DNA of 64,000 bases from Cyanobacteriota bacterium SRBZ.bins.94.201705 (GTDB taxonomy: Bacteria > Cyanobacteriota > Cyanobacteriia > Cyanobacteriales > Cyanobacteriaceae). The position numbers and the translations under genes are program-made. The stretch covers positions 1 to 64,000 of the forward strand of contig JAUQQP010000029.1 of the NCBI GenBank assembly GCA_030549855.1, read 5' to 3'. The first letter of the stretch is position 1, and the number at the start of each line of letters is the position of its first letter. A model generated the notes under the pieces. That model was not told the DNA's origin. It saw only the letters and a program-made list of their open reading frames with translations, and did no database searches. Below are positions 48,811 to 58,605 of the stretch, piece by piece.

Positions 48811-49075
48811 GTGTTGGAAACAAGTATCTGAATCACCTGGAATATATCGAAATTTACAGAAACCTATCATACAATTACATGGAATCCTCCCAGTGGCAAG
48901 GGGGGTGTGGCAATTCAAGTCTAGCAATTCAAGAAAGAAAGAAAGAAAGAATTTCTATCATAGTCACTCCGCTTCTCCAGCCGTAGGTGTTGAAATGAGT
49001 ATCCGAATCAGAGAGTAATATCAAAATCCATTGGAATCTGTCATAGGATTTTCACATGGATCACAGTCACAGTGG
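48811..49075 (+). repeat. paired repeat, 176-bp step
   Basis: Segments starting at 48811 and 48987 share GTGTTG(G)AAA, AGTATC(T/C)GAATCA, TATC(G/A)AAAT, CTATCATA/TGTCATAGG-like and ACATGGA(A)TC blocks over roughly 85 bp. They belong to a different sequence family from the 42-48 kb array. Confidence 0.65.
48931..48951 (+). repeat. AAGA tetranucleotide microsatellite
   Basis: Five uninterrupted AAGA units between the two members of the 176-bp-step repeat. Directly upstream the word CAATTCAAG also occurs twice. A slippage-prone tract with no gene to control nearby. Confidence 0.9.
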
Positions 49076-50381
49076 GAGAATGGGAGTCGGCTGTGGGTGA
49101 GTATGGCGGCTACTGGAGAAGGGGAGAATTTATAGGGCAAAACAACTTCTACTAGGTAGTATAATCCTCCATAGGGAAAAGCGGGTTTCTTTTGAAATAA
49201 ATAGGGTGTTTATTATTTGCTGCGGGGTTTCAAGCAGTGGGAATAAAGACTACCCCGGCAGGCAAAATTAAACAAATCTGCAATAGCCGACAGACATAAC
49301 ATCTATCACCAGTTATTATATGGGTTGATGACACAACGGGAAAATTTATAACACCCTGGGGGAAGAAGACTCTACCCTTGCGGCATCTAAGGATATACCC
49401 ACCCCCATTCTATTTTGATTATCTGCTTCCGTCGACAGAAAGACACGGGGAAAAGGGGTGATTAATAATGCCGACGTGGATTTTCCTGTAAAACTACACC
49501 CTTTAACAATGGCAAAAGCAAAGACGGAGAAGATTGTCATAATACTAACAAACGCCCATCAACTGAGACAATAAACGATTACGCTTAACCTTCGTCGGCA
49601 AATAGAGAAGAAATTGATAAAATCAAGTTTCCAACACCTTAATACAGATGACTCGCCAGGAAAAAATACCAAATACCCCCGGGAGAATGAGGCAAAAAAT
49701 TGCCAAGTCTTAAATCAATAAACTTCCCCCTGTCAGCCGTCAGTGGCAGTAAAAACACTAAAAGGTTTTTTCTTTAACCATGTATCCCACGGATTTAAAA
49801 AAATTCTCGTCAAACAAAGACTGAGAGAAAAAACTGGGGAAGTATCGCCTCCTGTAAACCCCACGGGGAGATGACTTAGACTCCGGAGTGATAAAGCTAT
49901 CCAGGGAGATAATGATACAACTAACAGAAGAGGGAGAAAAACCAGCAAAAAGAAACCCACATTCGTATATAAAAAAACTGGCAAAAACCATCATTTGAAA
50001 ACCTCCCAATCCATATAGGGGGGTAGCCACAAGGAAAACAGACAAGGCAAAACCCTCAACCAATAGACAAAATTCTCAACCCCAGAAATGGGTTAAACCT
50101 CCATGGATGCCGTAAAAATCAACACCCACTATGCCACCGCCTAGAAACATTCACCCCCCTCTCCTTACTGATTACCAGTCATGCATGCCATGTCCATTAT
50201 CCACTCCGCCATCCCCCCTTTACACCATCCCTCTAACACTGCCAAAACAAACACCCCGCCGGTTAAACCACAGGGGAGGAAACCGGCATACCACCGGCAA
50301 CTGGCAGTCCATACCTCCACCTTTTAGCCTCTAACTTTTTGCCTCTACCGCGGGGGAGGCAGAAGTCTTCTTTTCAGATAT

Positions 50382-50791
50382 ACCCTTTATATGGACACAC
50401 CTATCCCCATTATACTTACCATGATAACAAAAACAAGTGAAAGAGTCAAGGGCAAGCCGCCACTTTTTTTCACCCTATATAATATGCGCACACCTACCCC
50501 ATTCTATCATTACATTTTAGCAAAAAAGCAAAAAAAAGTCAAGGGGACAGTCACCAGAGAGGTAAAAAAATTACCCCCGCCCCGGCTGATGGCAAAAAGG
50601 CACATCCCAAGAGCGCAGAAGACAAATACACGAGCCCCCGGCCACTAGCACTTGCTCTTCTCTTACCGGAGAAAAAATAGGAAGCTGCCCGCAGGTGACT
50701 GGGAGGTTTTTCCTCTACCCTATATATGCGCGCACACCTACCCCATCCTAACTACCATTCTAACAAAAAAACAAAAAAAAGTCAAGGGGGC
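50382..50791 (+). repeat. three-copy repeat of about 75 bp
   Basis: Copies begin at 50382, 50472 and 50717. Each reads ACCCT(A/T)TATA..., then CACACCTA(C/T)CCCAT, then an A-rich run of AACAAAAA type, and ends AGTCAAGGG. The second and third are the most alike. The last ends about 70 bp from the stop of the NDP-sugar pyrophosphorylase gene. No T-run hairpin is obvious. Confidence 0.8.
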
Positions 50792-50862
50792 ACGGCAGTA
50801 GAAGAGAAGAAAACAGGCCCTTGTCCCCGGCAATAGGGTCAAAAGGAGTTGCCAAAGGGGTA

Positions 50863-52020
50863 CTACAGTTGTTTGACAAGGTCGGTGATGAGTTGTCCCT
50901 GTTGTGCGTGGTTGAGGGTGGTTTGGCGAGAGTCGGTGATGAGCCAGTCAATGGCAGCGGCTTGGACGTCGATGGCGGTGCCGTTTTTGTCTACACAATA
51001 ACGACCAAACACCAGCTTGTTGGCTAAATAGACACCTGAGCCAAGACGAGAGTATTCAAAAATAACGCTGTTGTCTACCGTCGCCCCTTGACAGATGAGA
51101 CAGTTAGGCCCGATCATAGAAGGACCAATAATTCTGGCCCCATCTTCTATTTTAGTCATGCCGCCTATGTATACAGGGCCGGTGATGTCTACCTTGTCCC
51201 AGTTTACACACACATTTAAGCCGGTGTAAATGCCTGGTCTAACTTGTCTGCCGGGTATCTGGACATTTTTGATTTCTCCCCTTAAAATAGCCCTAATGGC
51301 ATGCCAGTAGTCAGGCACTCTCCCAATGTCCACCCATTGGAATTCCATGTTGACTGCGTAGAAGGGGAGTTTCAATTCTACCAGGCGGGGAAACAGTTGG
51401 CTACCAATGTCGTATTCTTGATTTGGGGGGATGTAGTCAATAACCTCTGGCTCAAATACATAAATACCAGTGTTGATTTGCTGGCTTAGGGCTTCTTCCC
51501 TTTTGGGCTTTTCCTGGAAGGCTATGACTCTGTCGTCAGAGTCTGTAACTACCACCCCATAATTGGATACCAACTCCCAGGGCACTTTTTTTGTGACTAC
51601 TGTAGCTATTGCCCCTTTTTGTTTATGCCTTCTTACCACCTCGGTTAAGTCCAAGTCTATTAGGGCATCGCCGCAGAGTACCACAAAAGTGTCATCAAAA
51701 AAGGGATTAAAGTCCTGGATTTTCCTTATACCACCAGCTGAGCCCAAAGCCTCCCCTATCAGTTGCCCGTCTACCACACGCCCCTCAAAGGAATAGGCAA
51801 TTTCCACTCCAAACCGTTGGCCATCCCGGAAATAGTTTTCGATTTCTTGTGCCAGGTGACTCACATTGACCATTATCTGGGTGAAACCGTGTTTCCGGAG
51901 TAACTCCACTAGAAACTCCATTACCGGTTTCTGGAAAATGGGGATTAGGGGCTTGGGGATAGTATAGGTGATGGGACGAATGCGGGTGCCCTTCCCCGCC
52001 GCTAATATCATTGCTTTCAT
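50863..52020 (-). CDS. NDP-sugar pyrophosphorylase with left-handed beta-helix domain
   Basis: A 385-residue sugar-1-phosphate nucleotidyltransferase. The N-terminal catalytic domain has the signature LAAGKGTRIRPITYTIPKP and the metal/substrate segment LCGDALIDLDL. From about residue 250 a hexapeptide-repeat domain follows (VDITGPVYIGGMTKIEDGAR). This arrangement is used by mannose-1-phosphate guanylyltransferases and glucose-1-phosphate uridylyl- or thymidylyltransferases; the sugar cannot be decided here. The start MKAMILAAG is the conserved one; the open frame extends 24 codons further with no similarity. Confidence 0.88.
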   Translation of the reverse strand: MKAMILAAGKGTRIRPITYTIPKPLIPIFQKPVMEFLVELLRKHGFTQIMVNVSHLAQEIENYFRDGQRFGVEIAYSFEGRVVDGQLIGEALGSAGGIRKIQDFNPFFDDTFVVLCGDALIDLDLTEVVRRHKQKGAIATVVTKKVPWELVSNYGVVVTDSDDRVIAFQEKPKREEALSQQINTGIYVFEPEVIDYIPPNQEYDIGSQLFPRLVELKLPFYAVNMEFQWVDIGRVPDYWHAIRAILRGEIKNVQIPGRQVRPGIYTGLNVCVNWDKVDITGPVYIGGMTKIEDGARIIGPSMIGPNCLICQGATVDNSVIFEYSRLGSGVYLANKLVFGRYCVDKNGTAIDVQAAAIDWLITDSRQTTLNHAQQGQLITDLVKQL

Positions 52021-52073
52021 AGATTTCTGTCCCTTTTTTAGTCTTCTTCTCCTAGTGTACCCCGCTTCCCCCT

Positions 52074-52460
52074 TTATCTCACGGCGATGCACTCGATTTC
52101 CACTAAAACGTCCTTGGGTAGACGGGCTACCTGTACACAGCTACGGGCTGGCGGCGAAGAAGGGAAATATTGGCTATAAACTTCATTCATGGCGGCAAAA
52201 TCGTTTAAATCCTGGAGAAATACCCCCGTCTTCACCACGTTTTCCCAGCCTAGTCCCTCTTGCTTCAATATAGCGCCGATGTTTCTCATTACCTGCCTTG
52301 TCTGTGCTACTATGTCCCCCTCCCCCACTATCTCCCCCGTTTCCGGATTTATTGGAATCTGTCCCGCTACAAATATAAACTCGCCTTTAGCTACTATGGC
52401 CTGGCTGTAAGGGCCTACCGGTGACGGCGCCAGTGAGGTGTAAACTACTCTTTTTTCCAT
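52074..52460 (-). CDS. RidA (YjgF) enamine/imine deaminase
   Basis: A 128-residue protein of the RidA family, which hydrolyses reactive 2-aminoacrylate and related enamines from PLP enzymes. Features include the [10 protein letters not shown] opening, the FVAGQIP segment, the catalytic-arginine region [11 protein letters not shown] and the final VEIECIAV. The start at 52460 matches the family N-terminus. It lies between psaC and the pyrophosphorylase on the same strand. Confidence 0.93.
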   Translation of the reverse strand: MEKRVVYTSLAPSPVGPYSQAIVAKGEFIFVAGQIPINPETGEIVGEGDIVAQTRQVMRNIGAILKQEGLGWENVVKTGVFLQDLNDFAAMNEVYSQYFPSSPPARSCVQVARLPKDVLVEIECIAVR

Positions 52461-52573
52461 ATGTAATACCCCTAACCCGAAGAAAAAGGAGGACCAACTG
52501 TCGTCGTGAAGACAACAGTGGCGGAGGATAACACAAGAGTGCGACAAATACGGGGAAACAGGAGACAATGGTA

Positions 52574-53712
<1,139 letters not shown>

Positions 53713-55689
53713 ATGCCAAAACAAATAGTAATAGCAGAAAAACATCACATAGCCGCGGTAATCGCCGGGGATAAAGTACAAGAATTAGTAGTAGCCTCAG
53801 GCAATCAGCAAGTAGGGGACATTTACTTAGGAATAATAGAAAATGTTATTCCCGGAATAGATGCGGCATTTGTGAATATTGGCGATGCAGAAAGAAACGG
53901 GTTTATTCACGTAAGTGATTTAGGCCCTTTAAGAATGAAAAAAAGTGCCGGGGCTATCACAGAATTAGTACTACCAAATCAACCGGTGTTGGTACAAGTG
54001 ATGAAAGAGCCTACCGGCAATAAAGGGCCTCGTTTAACCGGTAATATTAACCTGCCAGGACGTTATCTGGTACTCATGCCCTATGGCAAGGGGGTGAGTC
54101 TGTCTCGTCGTATTAAAAATGAAAACGAGCGTAATAGGTTAAGGGCCCTGGCAATATTGATAAAACCGCCAGGGATGGGGTTGTTGGTGAGAACAGAGGC
54201 AGAAGGAAAGTCCGAAGACACGATAATAGAGGACTTGGAACAGTTGAAAAAACAGTGGGAGAAAATCAAACAAGATGCCGAAACCCTTAAACCCCCAGTA
54301 CTACTAAACCGGGATGACGACTTTATTCAAAGAGTACTGAGGGAGATGTACAGTGACGACGTAAATAAGATTGTAGTGGAAACGGAAGAAAGTGTACGTC
54401 GGGTCAAAAAACAACTAACCAGTTGGAGTGGAGGGCGTCATCCCTACGGTTTAACCATCGAATGGCATCAGGAACCTCGTCCTATCTTAGACTACTATCG
54501 TATCAACGCCGCTATAAAAGAAGCCCTAAAACCAAGAGTAGACCTGCCCTCCGGCGGCTATATTGTCATCGAACCCACAGAAGCCCTCACCGTAATTGAC
54601 GTCAACTCTGGCTCTTTCACCCAATCTGCCACCTCCAGAGAGACCGTACTGTGGACCAACTACGAGGCGGCTTCAGAAATAGCCCGTCAGCTGCGATTGA
54701 GAAATATCGGTGGGGTGATCATCGTCGACTTCATAGACATGGATAGCCACCGGGACAAACTAAAACTCTTAGAACACTTTACAAAAGAACTACAGGCAGA
54801 TAAGGCCCGACCACAAATAGCCCAGCTGTCAGAATTGGGACTGGTAGAGTTAACCAGGAAGAGACAGGGCAAAAATATTTATGAACTATTTGGTCATACA
54901 TGTCCCCACTGCGGTGGCCTAGGCCTCCATGTACATCTGCCTGGACATAGCCAACCAGAACCCCTTGTAGCTAGCCCCGTGCCCCCCACCACCATCTCTA
55001 GGGCCCCAGAAACCCCCCTGGTGGAAACTGTTCCGGAAACAGTACCTAGTACTTTTGTAGAAGAAAGTAGCTATACCCCAGAGCTAGTACGACCCACCAC
55101 CAATGGCAATGGGGTGGCAACGGTAGAAGCCCCACGCACCAGCGGCCGTCGTCGTCGTCGTCGCAAGGAAGTCACCACGAAGGAGGAGGAAATAGTCGTC
55201 GCCCCTACCACAGAATCGGATTTGACCTATAGCACCCAAGCCCCAGAAAAACCAAGAAAAGAACGTAGTACCCTATCCCGTAGTTGGCGTCGAGAAGAGG
55301 GACAGTGGGAAAAGGTAATCGTGGAAATGACAGAGGCAGAACAAGAAGTCTATGCCTTCATGGGAGTATCGCCACTGGTGCGCCTGCAGGGAGAATTCAA
55401 AGACCCCCGTTCAGTGCTAGTATATGTCAAATCCCCAGATGAGCCCTTCCCCATACCCCCCGAATCCGCCAGCAAGATAATAACCCTCAGTGGCACCAAA
55501 TCCACCACCTCTTCGGAGGAGGAACAAACCCCCTTAGAAGAAACAAAAGACACCGCGCCAGAGACAACAGTGGAATCATCGCCACCGGAAACCAGTATGG
55601 AGAGGGAAGAGGAAAAAACCGACAGTCCCCCCTCCTCACCACCCCTGGTTAGGACTCGTCGTCGTCGCATCCGCTCCCAAACCGAGTAA
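53713..55689 (+). CDS. rne: ribonuclease E
   Basis: A 658-residue endoribonuclease of the cyanobacterial RNase E/G type. The N-terminal half holds the S1 domain and 5' sensor, the DNase I-like active site (VIDVNSGSFT and IIVDFIDMD) and the zinc-link (HTCPHCGGLG). From about residue 415 the tail is disordered and proline/glutamate-rich. It includes an arginine cluster (GRRRRRRKE) and ends in RTRRRRIRSQTE, the position and type of the short arginine-rich motif that binds polynucleotide phosphorylase in cyanobacteria. rnhB follows after 3 bp. Confidence 0.95.
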   Translation: MPKQIVIAEKHHIAAVIAGDKVQELVVASGNQQVGDIYLGIIENVIPGIDAAFVNIGDAERNGFIHVSDLGPLRMKKSAGAITELVLPNQPVLVQVMKEPTGNKGPRLTGNINLPGRYLVLMPYGKGVSLSRRIKNENERNRLRALAILIKPPGMGLLVRTEAEGKSEDTIIEDLEQLKKQWEKIKQDAETLKPPVLLNRDDDFIQRVLREMYSDDVNKIVVETEESVRRVKKQLTSWSGGRHPYGLTIEWHQEPRPILDYYRINAAIKEALKPRVDLPSGGYIVIEPTEALTVIDVNSGSFTQSATSRETVLWTNYEAASEIARQLRLRNIGGVIIVDFIDMDSHRDKLKLLEHFTKELQADKARPQIAQLSELGLVELTRKRQGKNIYELFGHTCPHCGGLGLHVHLPGHSQPEPLVASPVPPTTISRAPETPLVETVPETVPSTFVEESSYTPELVRPTTNGNGVATVEAPRTSGRRRRRRKEVTTKEEEIVVAPTTESDLTYSTQAPEKPRKERSTLSRSWRREEGQWEKVIVEMTEAEQEVYAFMGVSPLVRLQGEFKDPRSVLVYVKSPDEPFPIPPESASKIITLSGTKSTTSSEEEQTPLEETKDTAPETTVESSPPETSMEREEEKTDSPPSSPPLVRTRRRRIRSQTE

Positions 55690-55692
55690 TCT

Positions 55693-56304
55693 ATGGAGGA
55701 AAGGCTAATTGCCGGAGTAGACGAGGTAGGCAGAGGGTGCCTCTTTGGGGAGGTGGTGGCGGCGGCAGTGGTGTTGCCCCTCAAAAAAGTCCACCTCCTC
55801 CGACAAATGGGGGTAACCGACAGCAAACTCCTGTCTCCTGGCAAAAGAAAACGACTGGTGCCCCTAATCCAACAACTGGTCAGCGCCTATCACATCGCCG
55901 AAGTTGATAGTACCACCATAGACCGGCTCAATATCCACCAGGCAGTAATACTGGCGATGACAAAGGCCCTAGAGGGATTGGGGGTTGCCCCTTTTGTCTG
56001 TCTCATCGATGGCCCCTCCTCCCTGCCCCCTTTGGCCAAAAAGGCCCCCTTACGCCAAATAGCCCTGGTAAAGGGGGATAAACGCTCCCCTGTCATTGCC
56101 GCCGCCAGTATCTTGGCTAAGGTGTGGCGAGACGAGAAAATGCGCCAGTACCACCAAATTTACCCCCAATACGACCTGTTAAACAATAAAGGATACCCCA
56201 CCAAAAAACACCTCCAAGCCATCGCCCGTTACGGTGTTACTCCCCATCACCGTCTTTCCTTTGCCCCCTGTAAGGCCTACCCCCATAGTAGTCAAGAACA
56301 CTAG
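55693..56304 (+). CDS. rnhB: ribonuclease HII
   Basis: A 203-residue enzyme that removes ribonucleotides from DNA-RNA hybrids. The active-site acids are in AGVDEVGRG (Asp-Glu), LIDGP and AAASILAKVWRDE. Translation is probably coupled with rne, three bases upstream. Length is normal. Confidence 0.95.
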   Translation: MEERLIAGVDEVGRGCLFGEVVAAAVVLPLKKVHLLRQMGVTDSKLLSPGKRKRLVPLIQQLVSAYHIAEVDSTTIDRLNIHQAVILAMTKALEGLGVAPFVCLIDGPSSLPPLAKKAPLRQIALVKGDKRSPVIAAASILAKVWRDEKMRQYHQIYPQYDLLNNKGYPTKKHLQAIARYGVTPHHRLSFAPCKAYPHSSQEH

Positions 56305-56324
56305 GTTTGTGCTAGCATAGTAAT

Positions 56325-56491
56325 GACAGTCGGAGCGTACTAGAGCCCAACCCCAACGCCGAAAACGACAACGACCGGGGGTTCTGGTTTGTTTGCTCCA
56401 ATCATGGGCGGATGGTGAGCCAGCTGTGCTCGAGGCGTTCTGACTTGGTACTGAGAAACAGTGTGAAAGTGGGTTTTTCCCGCTTTTTTTT
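56325..56491 (+). ncRNA. candidate structured RNA upstream of rimP
   Basis: A roughly 170-nt non-coding stretch that ends in a good intrinsic terminator before rimP. GGAGC (56334) can pair with GCTCC (about 56396); inside that, CCAACCCC pairs with GGGGTT-CT-GG around a CGAAAACGACAACG-type loop. Further on, GAGC-CAGCTGT-GCTC and ACTG-AGAAA-CAGT can form hairpins, and AACGCC of the first loop can pair with GGCGTT further down, a possible pseudoknot. A TGCTAGCAT element just upstream could be an extended -10. It may be a small RNA or an attenuator for the rimP-nusA-infB operon; I do not recognise it as 6S, SRP, RNase P or tmRNA. Confidence 0.5.
56466..56491 (+). terminator. intrinsic terminator upstream of rimP
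   Basis: AGTGGG-TTTTT-CCCGCT forms a 6-bp stem (one G-T pair), extended by two A-T pairs, and is followed by eight T residues. It lies 38 bp before the rimP start, so transcripts entering from rnhB or from the leader would stop here unless antiterminated. Confidence 0.75.
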
Positions 56492-56528
56492 ATTGTGAAG
56501 TCCTGAAAATCCTAGCTCCAGAAAGCCC

Positions 56529-57002
56529 ATGACTCATCCCCTTATTCCTTCGGTGTGGCAGTTGGCACAGCCGGTGGCAGAAAAGCTGAATTTACGCATA
56601 GTCAATGTGGTCTTTCAGACTAACAAAAATCCACCTGTCCTCCGTATTGACATCCAAAAAGAGGAAGGAGACGTCTCCCTGGACGACTGTGAAATGATGA
56701 GTCGTGCCCTAGAAGAGGTACTAGATGCGGAAGATTTAATCGAATCCGCCTATGTCCTGGAAATCTCTAGCCCCGGCATCGGCAATATCCTCCAAACTGA
56801 GCGGGAATTTACCAGTTTCAAGGGTTTCCCCGTGGAAGTGGCCACCAAAACCCCCTATAGAAACAAAACCAAATGGCAGGGCACCCTCCAAGGCAGGGAC
56901 GAAAAGAGTGTTTACCTCAACTGTAGAGGGAAAATTGTTGCCATCCCTAGGGACATTGTAACACAAGTTCAACTTTTAGATGGCCCAATCTCATCTGTTT
57001 GA
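56529..57002 (+). CDS. rimP: ribosome maturation factor RimP
   Basis: A 157-residue factor for 30S subunit assembly. The N-terminal alpha/beta domain contains LRIDIQKEEGDVSLDDCEMM and YVLEISSPGI, and the C-terminal SH3-like domain follows (KWQGTLQGRDEKSVYL). It heads the conserved rimP-nusA-ylxR-infB gene order. Confidence 0.95.
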   Translation: MTHPLIPSVWQLAQPVAEKLNLRIVNVVFQTNKNPPVLRIDIQKEEGDVSLDDCEMMSRALEEVLDAEDLIESAYVLEISSPGIGNILQTEREFTSFKGFPVEVATKTPYRNKTKWQGTLQGRDEKSVYLNCRGKIVAIPRDIVTQVQLLDGPISSV

Positions 57003-57038
57003 TTCGTAGTTGTTGAAATACAGGAGAAGATAGAAACT

Positions 57039-58190
57039 ATGAGCCTAGTGAAGTTACCCGGATTACAAAATCTGATCAACGAAATCAGTCAAACCCACAA
57101 CCTTCCCAAAAATTGCGTGGAAGAGGCAATCAGAGAGGCACTTTTCAAGGGATATGAACGTTTCCGTCGTAGCAAAAGCAGTGCCAAGGGACATCACTCT
57201 TTCCCCCCAGACTATTTCCATAACTTCAGAGTCCAACTAGACCTAGAGGAAGAAGGCTTCCGAGTAGTGGCCCTCAAAACCGTCACAGAAACCGTAGAAG
57301 ATCCAGACCATCAAATCGCCCTGGCAGAAGTCAGGGAGTTCAACGAAGACGCCCAACTGGGAGACGAAGTGCTGGTCAATGTCACCCCCGACCAACAAGA
57401 ATTTGGCCGCATGGCCGCTATGCAAACTAAACAGGTACTACTCCAGAAACTAAAAGAGCTACAAAGAGCGATGATCCAGGAGGAATTCGCTGAACTGGAA
57501 GGAACAGTCCTACCGGCAAAAGTCCTCCGTTTTGAAGGCCAGTCCGTTATTATGACCGTTCAAAGTGCCTATGGCAGGCCAGAGGTAGAAGCCGAATTAC
57601 CCCGATCAGAACAAATCGCCAGTGACAACTACCGCGCCAATGCCACCTTCAAAGTCTACCTCAAAAAGGTCAAAAGGGGCGCACACCGCGGCTCCCAGTT
57701 GATCGTCTCCCGGGCCGATGCCGGGTTGGTAGTGTATCTGTTTGCTAACGAAGTACCAGAAATAGAAGACGGAATAGTCAGAATCGTGGCCATCGCCAGA
57801 GAGGCCAATCCCCCCAAACCAGAACTCACCGCTAGGACTAAAATGGCAGTGGATAGCCTCGACCCAGATGTGGATCCAGTGGGAGCCTGTATTGGCGCCC
57901 GTGGGTCCCGCATCCAGGCCGTCGTCAACGAACTCAAAGGCGAAAAAATTGACGTAATACGGTGGTCCCCAGACCCGGCTACATATATAGCCAATGCCCT
58001 CAGCCCCGCCAAGGTGGACAAGGTGGAAATCCTTGACCCAGAAGAAAAACAAGCCCTCGTCATCGTGCCCGATAATCAGTTTAGTCTCGCCATAGGCAAA
58101 GATGGCCAAAATGTCCGGCTGGCTGCCCGTCTCACCGGCTGGAAAATCGACATCAAGAAAAAATCAGACTTCCATGAAGCAGAGGGTTAA
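57039..58190 (+). CDS. nusA: transcription termination/antitermination factor NusA
   Basis: A 383-residue NusA: N-terminal RNA-polymerase-binding domain, S1 domain (ELEGTVLPAKVLRFEGQSV), then two KH domains with GACIGARGSRIQAV and LAIGKDGQNVRLAARL. There is no C-terminal acidic-repeat extension, as is usual in cyanobacteria. Its last 17 bases overlap the start of ylxR. Confidence 0.96.
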   Translation: MSLVKLPGLQNLINEISQTHNLPKNCVEEAIREALFKGYERFRRSKSSAKGHHSFPPDYFHNFRVQLDLEEEGFRVVALKTVTETVEDPDHQIALAEVREFNEDAQLGDEVLVNVTPDQQEFGRMAAMQTKQVLLQKLKELQRAMIQEEFAELEGTVLPAKVLRFEGQSVIMTVQSAYGRPEVEAELPRSEQIASDNYRANATFKVYLKKVKRGAHRGSQLIVSRADAGLVVYLFANEVPEIEDGIVRIVAIAREANPPKPELTARTKMAVDSLDPDVDPVGACIGARGSRIQAVVNELKGEKIDVIRWSPDPATYIANALSPAKVDKVEILDPEEKQALVIVPDNQFSLAIGKDGQNVRLAARLTGWKIDIKKKSDFHEAEG

Positions 58191-58458
58191 ACAAAAAAAT
58201 TACCGCCGTTGCGTCAGCTGTGGCCTCTATGCCCCTAAGGAACATTTCTGGCGAGTAGTACGAAACTATCCAGACCACCATATAACCCTGGACACCGGCA
58301 TGGGACGCTCCGCCTATATCTGTCCCCGCCAAGAGTGTCTGGAAATAGCCCAGAAAAAAAAACGCCTTGCCAAAGCCCTAAAAGTACCTATACCCCCCGA
58401 AATCTTCCAACAACTTTGGCAAAGATTACTTAACTCCCCCACAAACGGTTATAATTAG
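58174..58458 (+). CDS. ylxR: YlxR-family RNA-binding protein
   Basis: A 94-residue YlxR (DUF448) protein with the signature RRCVSCG near the start and GRSAYICPRQECL. Members are nucleoid- or RNA-associated regulators. The start at 58174 lies within the end of nusA, suggesting coupled translation; the reading frame is open further upstream but that part is inside nusA. Confidence 0.92.
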   Translation: MKQRVKQKNYRRCVSCGLYAPKEHFWRVVRNYPDHHITLDTGMGRSAYICPRQECLEIAQKKKRLAKALKVPIPPEIFQQLWQRLLNSPTNGYN

Positions 58459-58605
58459 ATCAAAGACACCCCCAGAGGGGGCCACCAAGAAAACACCCCC
58501 CCTCCCCCCCGGGCCTTTAATCCTAGGCGCCCACCCAGGGGCTGGCCCGTTGCTTAAGATCACCTAAAAGTATTACAATAGACCAGAAAGTCAGGCGAGT
58601 TGTGG
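58459..58605 (+). other. ylxR-infB spacer with GC-rich hairpin
   Basis: CCCCC-AGA-GGGGG (58469-58481) forms a tight hairpin just after the ylxR stop, followed by C-runs and further GC-rich inverted words. No T-run follows, so it is more likely an RNA stability or pausing element than a terminator within the operon. Confidence 0.45.

Larger units (their letters stand above)
40064..50862. other. 10.8-kb gene desert
   Basis: Between the convergent spoT and NDP-sugar pyrophosphorylase genes I find no credible gene. The longest open frames (about 60-147 codons) have no recognisable domain, run in different frames across repeated sequence and are rich in Ser, Pro, His, Cys and Tyr as expected from chance reading of this composition. 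Three parts differ. 40.06-42.1 kb is of mixed composition with paired repeats. 42.1-48.4 kb is pyrimidine-rich and C-rich on the plus strand, a degenerate repeat array. 48.4-50.86 kb is purine-richer with further repeats. No tRNA, rRNA or insertion sequence was seen. Confidence 0.8.

Noticed and set aside
49733-50063. Hydrophobic minus-strand open frames of 83 and 101 codons
   Set aside because: Two overlapping frames are open over the same bases, with no family resemblance; most likely chance.
56325-56491. Identification as 6S RNA, SRP RNA or RNase P RNA
   Set aside because: The long-hairpin 6S layout, the SRP tetraloop region and the RNase P conserved segments are not visible.
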